NCBI GenBank assembly: GCA_039812375.1
Contig: JBDIAO010000001.1
Coordinates: 1 to 64,000 of the forward strand
Length of the DNA: 64,000 nucleotides
Direction of reading: 5' to 3'
Source: JAGOME01 sp039812375
GTDB taxonomy: Bacteria > Actinomycetota > Actinomycetes > Actinomycetales > Dermatophilaceae
In this document: positions 40,441-47,962 of the stretch, piece after piece
Layout of the letters: each line of letters begins with the position of its first letter
Position numbering within the stretch: the stretch's first letter is position 1
Notes under the pieces: model-generated
What the model saw: only the letters and a program-made list of their open reading frames with translations
Told to the model about the DNA's origin: nothing
The model's database searches: none
Translations under genes and position numbers: made by a program

Positions 40441-40497
40441 GAGCGCCGGCGCCGCGACGACGTATGACGCACCACGAGAGGGAAGCAGAGGTCAGCC

Positions 40498-41283
40498 GTG
40501 TCCGAGAACAGGACCAGCGAGAACGAGGACACCATGTCGAATGAGGCACCGTCGAAGGAGGCGCTCGAAGCGTCGAGCACCGACCCCGAGGTCACGACCG
40601 GAGCACCCGAGGCCGAGGCACTGGCCGCCGACCTCGATGGTGACGTCGTCCCCGACATCGACCCGGTGCGGGCGTTCAAGGACGAGCTCGCCGCCAAGCC
40701 GGGCGACTGGTTTGTCGTGCACTCTTATGCCGGATACGAGAACCGGGTCCGGGCCAACCTCGAGACCCGGATCACCTCGTTGAACATGGAGGACTACATC
40801 TTCGAGATCCAGGTCCCGATGGAGGAGGTCACCGAGATCAAGGGCGGCCAGCGCAAGCTCGTCCGTCGGGTCCGGATGCCCGGCTACGTCCTGGTCCGGA
40901 TGGAGATGAGCGACGAGTCCTGGGGCGCCGTGCGGCACACCCCCGGGGTGACCGGCTTCGTCGGCAACGCGCACCAGCCGGTTCCGCTGACCCTCGACGA
41001 GGTCTACTCGATGATCAAGCCGGCCGACCTCGAGGTGACCACGGCGACCGGAGGCAAGACGGGTGGCGCCTCAGCCACCGGGAAGGTCGGCGCTGCGGGG
41101 GAGCCGGTCCTCGTCGACTTCCTCGTCGGTGAGTCGGTCACCGTCATGGACGGTCCTTTCGAGACCTTGCCGGCGACGATCTCCGAGATCGACGCGGTCC
41201 ACAGCAAGCTCAAGGTCCTCGTCTCCATCTTCGGCCGGGAGACCCCGGTCGAGCTCTCCTTCAGCCAGGTCGCCAAGATCTGA
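40498..41283 (+). CDS. nusG: Transcription termination/antitermination factor NusG
   Basis: The product is 261 residues. An acidic N-terminal extension (1-65) typical of actinobacteria precedes the NGN domain (WFVVHSYAGYENRVRANLE, MPGYVLVRM, TPGVTGFVG). The KOW domain ends the protein (GESVTVMDGPFETLPATI). A Gly/Ala-rich linker separates the two. NusG binds RNA polymerase and couples transcription with ribosomes and Rho. GTG 40498 follows GAGGGAAGCAGAGG. Confidence 0.96.
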   Translation: MSENRTSENEDTMSNEAPSKEALEASSTDPEVTTGAPEAEALAADLDGDVVPDIDPVRAFKDELAAKPGDWFVVHSYAGYENRVRANLETRITSLNMEDYIFEIQVPMEEVTEIKGGQRKLVRRVRMPGYVLVRMEMSDESWGAVRHTPGVTGFVGNAHQPVPLTLDEVYSMIKPADLEVTTATGGKTGGASATGKVGAAGEPVLVDFLVGESVTVMDGPFETLPATISEIDAVHSKLKVLVSIFGRETPVELSFSQVAKI

Positions 41284-41376
41284 CAGAGAGTACCGCTCGC
41301 CGCTCAGCCGACGGCGGGCACGGCAACCGGGTCATCGCCCTGTCGGCGTGGGCCCACCATCGACGAAAGAAGCAGC

Positions 41377-41811
41377 ATGCCCCCCAAGAAGAAGAAGATC
41401 TCGGGCTACATCAACTTGCAGATCCAGGCCGGTGCCGCGACCCCGGCGCCTCCCGTGGGCCCCGCGCTCGGCCAGCACGGCGTCAACATCATGGAGTTCG
41501 TCAAGGCCTACAACGCCGCTACCGAGCACCAGCGGGGCAACATCATCCCGGTCGTCATCACGGTCTACGAGGACCGGTCTTTCACTTTCATCACCAAGAC
41601 CCCGCCAGCCTCGGAGCTGATCAAGAAGGCGGCCGGGGTCCCCAAGGGGTCCGGTGAGCCGCACAAGGTCAAGGTCGCGAAGCTGACCAGCGACCAGGTC
41701 CGGACAATCGCGGAGACCAAGATGCCCGACCTGAACGCCAACGACATCGAGGCGGCGATGCGGATCATCGCCGGGACCGCACGGCAGATGGGTATCGAGA
41801 CCGAACTCTGA
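41377..41811 (+). CDS. rplK: 50S ribosomal protein L11
   Basis: The product is 144 residues: GYINLQIQAGAATPAPPVGP, ALGQHGVNIMEFVKAYN and the C-terminal rRNA-binding KMPDLNANDIEAAMRIIAGT. It sits at the GTPase-associated centre. An N-terminal stretch PPKKKKIS is basic. It starts 93 bases after nusG; rplA follows after 136 bases. Confidence 0.97.
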   Translation: MPPKKKKISGYINLQIQAGAATPAPPVGPALGQHGVNIMEFVKAYNAATEHQRGNIIPVVITVYEDRSFTFITKTPPASELIKKAAGVPKGSGEPHKVKVAKLTSDQVRTIAETKMPDLNANDIEAAMRIIAGTARQMGIETEL

Positions 41812-41947
41812 GCCGGGCTGCGGGAGCACCCAAGAGCTCGCAGCGCTAGCACGCGAAAGACGCCCCACCCCAACGGGGTGAGGGCGAGTGGGAGGGCCGG
41901 CGCAGGTCCGCACCACGACTCCACCAGCACACCACCAGGAGCAGCAC

Positions 41948-42664
41948 ATGAAGCGCAGCAAGGCCTATCGGGCCGCCGCCGACCGAATTACCCCGGGCCG
42001 GATCTACAGCCCGCTCGAGGCTGTCCGGCTGGCCAAAACCAATGCCTCGGCCAAGTACGACGAGACCGTCGAGGTGGCTTTCCGCCTCGGGGTAGACCCG
42101 CGCAAGGCAGACCAGATGGTCCGCGGCACCGTCAACCTGCCGCACGGCACGGGCAAGACCGCCCGGGTGCTCGTGATCGCCAACGCTGACAAGGCCGAGG
42201 CGGCGCGGGCCGCCGGTGCCGACTATGTCGGCGGAGACGACATGATCGAGAAGATCTCCGGCGGCTGGCTCGACTTCGACGCGGTCGTGGCGACCCCGGA
42301 CATGATGGGCAAGGTCGGCCGCCTCGGCAAGATCCTCGGCCCGCGCGGTCTTATGCCCAACCCCAAGACGGGCACGGTGACCATGGACACCGCGAAGGCG
42401 GTCACCGACATCAAGGGCGGCAAGATCGAGTTTCGCGTCGACAAGCACGCCAACCTGCACTTCATCATCGGCAAGGTGTCCTTCACCGAGCAGGCCCTGG
42501 TGGAGAACTACGGGGCAGCCCTCGAGGAAGTCCTGCGGCTGAAACCGGCCGCGTCCAAGGGTCGCTACGTCACCAAGGCGACGATGGCCACCACGATGGG
42601 CCCGGGCATCCCGCTGGACCACACTCGCACCCGCTACCTCCTCGAGGAGGACGCCGCGGTCTGA
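41948..42664 (+). CDS. rplA: 50S ribosomal protein L1
   Basis: The product is 238 residues: MKRSKAYRAAADRI at the start, KILGPRGLMPNPKTGTVT in the second domain, and FIIGKVSF near the end. L1 binds 23S rRNA at the L1 stalk and represses its own mRNA in many bacteria; the 136-base rplK-rplA spacer may contain that site. ATG 41948 follows CCAGGAGCA. Confidence 0.97.
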   Translation: MKRSKAYRAAADRITPGRIYSPLEAVRLAKTNASAKYDETVEVAFRLGVDPRKADQMVRGTVNLPHGTGKTARVLVIANADKAEAARAAGADYVGGDDMIEKISGGWLDFDAVVATPDMMGKVGRLGKILGPRGLMPNPKTGTVTMDTAKAVTDIKGGKIEFRVDKHANLHFIIGKVSFTEQALVENYGAALEEVLRLKPAASKGRYVTKATMATTMGPGIPLDHTRTRYLLEEDAAV

Positions 42665-42692
42665 ACCGGTCCGGCAGAGGTGTGAACAGCCC

Positions 42693-42753
42693 AGGACTGC
42701 GGCCCTATCCGGTGATCTATCGCCGGTATCGCCGGGTAGGGCCGCAGTCTGGT
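42693..42753 (+). terminator. Hairpin after rplA
   Basis: GACTGCGGCCCTATCCGG (42695) and CCGGGTAGGGCCGCAGTC (42733) pair over 18 positions with one G-T. The loop itself contains CCGG and GCCGG. It probably ends or attenuates rplKA transcription before the rplJ promoter. Confidence 0.75.
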
Positions 42754-42808
42754 CATCGGCTCATGTCGAGGTGCTGCCCGCGAGAGGGAGCGCGCCGTCG
42801 AGGCCGAT

Positions 42809-42838
42809 TTGGTGCCCGAGCCTGCGCGGCCGTAGCCT
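42809..42838 (+). promoter_or_regulatory. rplJ: rplJL promoter
   Basis: TTGGTG at 42809-42814 and TAGCCT at 42833-42838 with an 18-base spacer. It compares well with the rpsL promoter (TTGGTG, 17 bases, TAGCAT). Confidence 0.65.
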
Positions 42839-42849
42839 TGGTGACGACC

Positions 42850-43015
42850 TCAGACCGCTGTGTCGCCGGGGCACCCGTCCCGGCTGAAGGTCCCGTCATG
42901 CACGGGCGACCAGCGCAGGCCACGTTTCTCACGGCATACCCGATGGGTATGCCGTCAGCCCCGTGCCCTGCGCGGGGCTTCTTGTCGTGACGGGTGCCTT
43001 CCCAGCGGTTCGACC
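42850..43015 (+). ncRNA. L10 leader, autoregulatory structure of the rplJL mRNA
   Basis: The 190-base leader has ACCGCTG at 42853 complementary to CAGCGGT at 43004, closing a long-range domain as in L10(L12)4-binding leaders. Inside are CACGGCATACCCGATGGGTATGCCGT, split here as CACGGCATACC (42929) pairing GGGTATGCCGT (42944), and a GCCCCGTGCCCTGCGCGGGGC hairpin at about 42958. The assignment rests on position and the closing helix; the detailed kink-turn was not verified. Confidence 0.6.
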
Positions 43016-43032
43016 CGATGGAAGGAGGCCCG

Positions 43033-43608
43033 ATGTCGCGACCGGAGAAGGCTGCGGCGATCGCCGAGCTCGCGGAGAAGTTCCGCGTGAGCACGGCCGC
43101 TGTCCTCACCGAGTACCGCGGACTGTCGGTGAAACAGCTCACTGAACTCCGCACCAACCTGCGTGGCAACGCGACCTACGCCGTGGTCAAGAACACCCTC
43201 ACCGAGATCGCCGCCAAGGAGGCCGGTGTCACGGCCTTCGACGGCCAGCTCGTCGGCCCCTCAGCCATCGCCTTTGTCGACGGTGACCCCGTCACAGTGG
43301 CCAAGGGGCTGCGTGACTTCGCCAAGGCACATCCCCTCCTGGTGATCAAGGGTGGCGTCCTCGACGGCAAGCCGTTGAGCGCCGCGGAGATCACCAAACT
43401 CGCGGACCTCGAGTCCCGCGAGGTCCTGCTCGCCAAGCTGGCCGGCGCCATGAACGCCTCGCTGAGCAAGGCGGTCTACCTCTTCGCCGCCCCGCTGTCC
43501 CAGGCCGCCCGTGCGGTTGAGGCATTGCGGGCCAAGGTCGAAGCCGAGGGCCCGGCGGCTGCCGCCGAAGCCACTGCAGACGTCGCCACGGGTGGCGACG
43601 AGGACTGA
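43033..43608 (+). CDS. rplJ: 50S ribosomal protein L10
   Basis: The product is 191 residues. AAAIAELAEKFRVSTAAVLTE, YRGLSVKQLTELR and VVKNTLTEIAAKEAG are the rRNA-binding half; the C-terminal helix (KAVYLFAAPLSQAARAVEAL) holds the L7/L12 dimers. The tail AAAAEATADVATGGDED is acidic and low-complexity. It follows GAAGGAGG. Translation is expected to be controlled by the leader. Confidence 0.97.
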   Translation: MSRPEKAAAIAELAEKFRVSTAAVLTEYRGLSVKQLTELRTNLRGNATYAVVKNTLTEIAAKEAGVTAFDGQLVGPSAIAFVDGDPVTVAKGLRDFAKAHPLLVIKGGVLDGKPLSAAEITKLADLESREVLLAKLAGAMNASLSKAVYLFAAPLSQAARAVEALRAKVEAEGPAAAAEATADVATGGDED

Positions 43609-43675
43609 GCCTTCCAGGCTCGGACCGGACAACCCACGCCACTCACGGCACACAGAATCGAAAGGAAGCCAGATC

Positions 43676-44062
43676 ATGGCCAAGCTCAGCACCCAAGAGC
43701 TCCTTGAGGCCTTCAAGGAGATGACCCTCATCGAGCTCTCCGAGTTCGTGAAGAACTTCGAGGAGACCTTCGGGGTCACCGCCGCGGCTCCGGTCGCGGT
43801 CGCCGCAGCCCCCGGCGGCGGTGGCGACGCCGAGGCTGCCGTGGAGGAGCAGGACGAGTTCGACGTCGTCCTCGAGTCCGCGGGCGAGAAGAAGATCGCC
43901 GTCATCAAGGAGGTCCGTTCGATGACCTCCCTTGGCCTCAAGGAGGCCAAGGACCTCGTGGACAGCGCCCCCAAGGCCGTCCTGGAGAAGGTCGACAAGG
44001 CTGCGGCCGAGAAGGCCAAGGAGCAGCTCGAGAGCGCCGGGGCCACCGTCACCCTCAAGTGA
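43676..44062 (+). CDS. rplL: 50S ribosomal protein L7/L12
   Basis: The product is 128 residues. N-terminal dimerisation domain (LSTQELLEAFKEMTLIELSE), an Ala/Gly hinge (APVAVAAAPGGGG) and the factor-binding C-terminal domain (FDVVLESAGEKKIAVIKEVR, TSLGLKEAKDLVD). It recruits EF-Tu and EF-G to the ribosome. It lies 67 bases after rplJ and before a strong hairpin. Confidence 0.97.
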   Translation: MAKLSTQELLEAFKEMTLIELSEFVKNFEETFGVTAAAPVAVAAAPGGGGDAEAAVEEQDEFDVVLESAGEKKIAVIKEVRSMTSLGLKEAKDLVDSAPKAVLEKVDKAAAEKAKEQLESAGATVTLK

Positions 44063-44108
44063 GACGTGGCCCCTGCGGGTCAGCTCACCAGGCCGCTCAG
44101 CGGCACAC

Positions 44109-44150
44109 GCCAGAACGGGCGGGACGCGTTGTCGTCCCGCCCGTTCTGGC
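44109..44150 (+). terminator. Strong hairpin between rplL and rpoB
   Basis: A 17-bp perfect stem (GCCAGAACGGGCGGGAC at 44109, complement at 44134) with loop GCGTTGTC. As in other bacteria it may be a partial attenuator that sets the ratio of ribosomal to polymerase genes. Confidence 0.85.
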
Positions 44151-44170
44151 GTCGTCGTCCGCACCGGTCC

Positions 44171-44198
44171 CGTGGGTCGTGGGTCTTGGGTCGTGGGT
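44171..44198 (+). repeat. Four 7-bp repeats just before the rpoB promoter
   Basis: CGTGGGT CGTGGGT CTTGGGT CGTGGGT run directly into the -35 box of rpoB. Confidence 0.9.
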
Positions 44199-44227
44199 TT
44201 GCGCCACCTGCCCCGTTGTCCTATAGT
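44199..44227 (+). promoter_or_regulatory. rpoB: rpoB promoter
   Basis: TTGCGC (44199-44204) and TATAGT (44222-44227) are separated by 17 bases. The transcript would have a leader of about 120 bases before the TTG start. Confidence 0.7.
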
Positions 44228-44352
44228 TAGTCCTTGCGCTACCCCGACCCCACCTGCCTCAGCGATGAGCTGCGCTTCGCCGTGCCCGCTGGCAGGGCCA
44301 CTTGGGGTGGTCGCTACACCTGAAGTCCGACAGGCCAGTGGAAGGACCATCG

Positions 44353-47300
44353 TTGGCTGCGCGCCCCGCGTCCCAGACCCAGACCACCCCACGGACGGCT
44401 TCAGGCCGTCTGTCCTTCGCGAAGATCCGTGAGCCGCTCGAGGTACCCGACCTTCTCGCCCTGCAGACCGAGAGCTTCGACTGGCTCCTTGGTAACGAAC
44501 GCTGGCAAGCCCGAGTTGCTGATGCCCAGACGCATGGCCGCACCGACGTCCCGGACCGCTCTGGCCTGGAGGAGATCTTCGAGGAGATCTCACCGATCGA
44601 GGACTTCGGCCAGTCGATGTCGCTGTCCTTCTCCAACCACCGGTTCGAGGAGGTCAAGTACTCGATCGACGAGTGCCGGGAGCGCGACCAGACCTATTCG
44701 GCCCCGCTGTTCGTTACGGCGGAGTTCATGAACAACGTCACCGGCGAGATCAAGAGCCAGACGGTTTTCATGGGCGACTTCCCGCTCATGACCGACCGCG
44801 GCACCTTCATCATCAACGGCACTGAGCGGGTCGTCGTCTCCCAACTCGTCCGCTCACCGGGCGTGTACTTCGAGAGCGCCCGCGACAAGATCTCGGACAG
44901 CGACATCTACACCGCCAAGGTGATCCCAAGTCGGGGCGCGTGGCTCGAGTTCGAGATCGACAAGCGCGACATGGTCGGCGTACGCGTGGACCGCAAGCGC
45001 AAGCAGTCGGTCACTGTCCTGCTCAAGGCCCTGGGCTGGACCGAGGCGCAGATCCTCGAGGAGTTCGGCGACTACGAGTCGATGCGCCTGACCCTGGAGA
45101 AGGACCCCATTGCCGATCAGGGCGCCGCGCTGCTCGACATCTACCGCAAGCTGCGTCCCGGGGAGCCGCCGACCACTGAGGCGGCCCGGACCCTCCTGGA
45201 TAACCTCTACTTCAACCCCAAGCGCTATGACCTGGCCAAGGTCGGCCGCTACAAGATCAACAAGAAGCTCGGCATCGAGATCGACCCGCACACCTCGACC
45301 CTGACCATCGAGGACATCATCGCGACGATCAGATACCTCGTCGCACTCCACCGGGGCGAGGATCATCTGCCCGGGCGTCGTCGCGGCGAGGACGTCGAGG
45401 TCCGGGTCGAGACCGACGACATCGACCACTTCGGGAACCGGCGGCTGCGCAGTGTCGGCGAGCTCATCCAGAACCAGGTCCGCACCGGCCTGTCCCGGAT
45501 GGAGCGCGTGGTTCGGGAGCGGATGACCACTCAGGACGTCGAGGCGATCACGCCGCAGACCCTGATCAATATCCGGCCGGTGGTGGCCTCCATCAAGGAG
45601 TTCTTCGGCACCAGCCAGCTCTCCCAGTTCATGGACCAGAACAACCCCCTCGCCGGGCTGACCCACAAGCGTCGGCTCTCGGCCCTTGGCCCCGGCGGCC
45701 TGTCTCGGGACCGCGCGGGCATGGAGGTCCGTGACGTCCACCCGAGCCACTACGGCCGGATGTGCCCGATCGAAACCCCGGAAGGCCCGAACATCGGCCT
45801 CATCGGTTCGCTCGCCTCATATGGGCGGATCAACCCGTTCGGGTTTATCGAGACTCCGTACCGCAAGGTGGAACAGGGCCGCCTGACCGACGTTGTGGAC
45901 TACCTGTCGGCCGATGAGGAGGATGAGTACGTCAAGGCTCAGGCGAACGCCACCCTGACTGCGGATGGCACCCGGTTCGCCCACGAGCGGGTCCTGGTCC
46001 GGACTCGTCGCGGTGAAGTCGAGTACGTGCCGGCCGAGGACGTCGACTACATCGACGTCTCTGCCCGACAGATGGTTTCGGCGGCCACCGCGCTCATCCC
46101 GTTCCTTGAGCACGACGACGCCAACCGGGCGCTCATGGGTTCGAACATGCAACGCCAGGCCGTGCCACTCGTGCGATCCGAGGCGCCCCTGGTCGGCACC
46201 GGTATGGAATATCGCGCTGCTGTCGACTCCGGCGACGTCGTCGTGGCGGAGAAGGCGGGCGTCGTCACCGAGGTCAGCGCCGACCTGGTCACCGTCGCCG
46301 CTGACGACGGCTCGTACCGGACCTACCGGATCAACAAGTTCACCCGCTCCAACCAGGGCAACTCCTACAACCAGCGGGTCGTCGTCGCCGAGGGTGACCG
46401 GCTCGAGGTGGGCGGCCTGATCGCTGACGGCCCGGCGACCGACGGCGGCGAGATGGCCCTGGGCCGCAACCTGCTCGTGGCGTTCATGCCGTGGGAAGGG
46501 CACAACTACGAGGACGCGATCATCCTCTCCCAGCGGCTGGTCCAGGATGACGTCCTGTCCTCGATCCACATCGAGGAGCACGAGGTCGACGCCCGGGACA
46601 CCAAGCTCGGTCCGGAGGAGATCACTCGGGACATCCCCAACGTCGCCGAGGAGGTCCTGGCCGACCTCGACGAGCGCGGCATCATCCGGATCGGCGCCGA
46701 GGTGCGCGACGGCGACCTGCTCGTCGGCAAGGTGACCCCCAAGGGCGAGACCGAGTTGACCCCTGAGGAGCGCCTGCTGCGGGCGATCTTCGGCGAGAAG
46801 GCCCGCGAGGTGCGGGACACCTCCCTCAAGGTGCCGCACGGCGAGACCGGAACCGTCATCGGCGTCAAGGTCTTCGACAAGGACGAGGGTGACGAGCTCG
46901 CTCCCGGCGTCAACCAGCTCGTGCGGGTCTATGTCGCGAACAAGCGCAAGGTGACCGACGGTGACAAGCTCGCCGGCCGACACGGCAACAAGGGCGTCAT
47001 CTCCAAGATCCTCCCGATCGAGGACATGCCCTTCCTCGAGGACGGCACCCCCGTCGACGTCGTGCTCAACCCGCTCGGCGTGCCGGGTCGGATGAACATT
47101 GGCCAGATCCTCGAGTTGCACCTTGGCTGGGCGGCCAGCCGTGGCTGGCGGGTCGAGGGCGATCCGCAGTGGGCCCAGTTCCTTGGACCCGACGCGCGCG
47201 ACGTGGAGCCTGGAACCAGGGTCGCCTCGCCGGTCTTCGACGGTGCCAAGGAGCACGAGATCGTCGGTCTGCTGGGCAGCACCCATTCCACCCGGGACGG

Positions 47301-47838
47301 GCACCAGCTCATCGACTCTTCGGGCAAGGCACGGCTCTTCGACGGTAGGTCGGGTGAGCCCTACTCCGAGCCGGTGTCCGTGGGCTACATGTACATCCTC
47401 AAGCTGCACCACCTCGTGGACGACAAGATCCACGCTCGCAGCACCGGGCCCTATTCGATGATCACCCAACAGCCACTTGGGGGGAAGGCCCAGTTCGGTG
47501 GCCAGCGCTTCGGCGAGATGGAGGTCTGGGCCCTGGAGGCCTATGGTGCAGCCTTCGCACTCCAGGAGTTGCTGACCATCAAGTCCGATGACGTCAACGG
47601 CCGGGTCAAGGTCTACGAGGCCATCGTCAAGGGCGACGACATCCCCGAGCCGGGGATCCCGGAGTCCTTCAAGGTGCTCATCAAGGAGATGCAGTCCCTG
47701 TGCCTCAATGTCGAGGTGCTGTCCAGCGACGGACAGGCCATCGAGATGCACGAGAGCGAGGACGACGTCTTCCGCGCTGCCGAGGAACTCGGCATCGACC
47801 TGTCCCGGCGCGAGCCGAGCTCGGTCGAGGAGGTCTGA
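44353..47838 (+). CDS. rpoB: RNA polymerase beta subunit
   Basis: The product is 1161 residues, the usual actinobacterial length. SGRLSFAKIREPLEVPDLL opens the conserved part. The rifampicin region (417-447; FFGTSQLSQFMDQNNPLAG, then THKRRLSALGPGG) has Asp428, His438 and Ser443, the sensitive residues equivalent to E. coli D516, H526 and S531. The C-terminus GVPESFKVL-type block reads GIPESFKVLIKEMQSL. TTG 44353 is the start: it follows GGAAGGA and yields the expected N-terminus. Its mRNA continues through a hairpin to rpoC. Confidence 0.97.
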   Translation: MAARPASQTQTTPRTASGRLSFAKIREPLEVPDLLALQTESFDWLLGNERWQARVADAQTHGRTDVPDRSGLEEIFEEISPIEDFGQSMSLSFSNHRFEEVKYSIDECRERDQTYSAPLFVTAEFMNNVTGEIKSQTVFMGDFPLMTDRGTFIINGTERVVVSQLVRSPGVYFESARDKISDSDIYTAKVIPSRGAWLEFEIDKRDMVGVRVDRKRKQSVTVLLKALGWTEAQILEEFGDYESMRLTLEKDPIADQGAALLDIYRKLRPGEPPTTEAARTLLDNLYFNPKRYDLAKVGRYKINKKLGIEIDPHTSTLTIEDIIATIRYLVALHRGEDHLPGRRRGEDVEVRVETDDIDHFGNRRLRSVGELIQNQVRTGLSRMERVVRERMTTQDVEAITPQTLINIRPVVASIKEFFGTSQLSQFMDQNNPLAGLTHKRRLSALGPGGLSRDRAGMEVRDVHPSHYGRMCPIETPEGPNIGLIGSLASYGRINPFGFIETPYRKVEQGRLTDVVDYLSADEEDEYVKAQANATLTADGTRFAHERVLVRTRRGEVEYVPAEDVDYIDVSARQMVSAATALIPFLEHDDANRALMGSNMQRQAVPLVRSEAPLVGTGMEYRAAVDSGDVVVAEKAGVVTEVSADLVTVAADDGSYRTYRINKFTRSNQGNSYNQRVVVAEGDRLEVGGLIADGPATDGGEMALGRNLLVAFMPWEGHNYEDAIILSQRLVQDDVLSSIHIEEHEVDARDTKLGPEEITRDIPNVAEEVLADLDERGIIRIGAEVRDGDLLVGKVTPKGETELTPEERLLRAIFGEKAREVRDTSLKVPHGETGTVIGVKVFDKDEGDELAPGVNQLVRVYVANKRKVTDGDKLAGRHGNKGVISKILPIEDMPFLEDGTPVDVVLNPLGVPGRMNIGQILELHLGWAASRGWRVEGDPQWAQFLGPDARDVEPGTRVASPVFDGAKEHEIVGLLGSTHSTRDGHQLIDSSGKARLFDGRSGEPYSEPVSVGYMYILKLHHLVDDKIHARSTGPYSMITQQPLGGKAQFGGQRFGEMEVWALEAYGAAFALQELLTIKSDDVNGRVKVYEAIVKGDDIPEPGIPESFKVLIKEMQSLCLNVEVLSSDGQAIEMHESEDDVFRAAEELGIDLSRREPSSVEEV

Positions 47839-47847
47839 GGTCGGCCC

Positions 47848-47893
47848 CCGTATGCCGGACAAGGCCTCGACGAGGCCCTTGTCCGGCATACGG
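47848..47893 (+). terminator. Long hairpin between rpoB and rpoC built from the GTATGCCG motif
   Basis: CCGTATGCCGGACAAGG (47848) pairs with CCTTGTCCGGCATACGG (47877-47893), and CCTCG/CGAGG continues the stem with one bulge. Since rpoC must be expressed, it is more likely a processing or attenuating element than a full terminator. Confidence 0.75.
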
Positions 47894-47962
47894 CGGGTCA
47901 CCGACGGACACCAGACCCAGCAGACCTAACTGACTGAGAACAGCAAGGAAAGAAGGAACCAC

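Noticed and set aside
44353..47838. Possible rifampicin-resistance mutations in rpoB
   Set aside because: The usual resistance positions carry the wild-type Asp, His and Ser.
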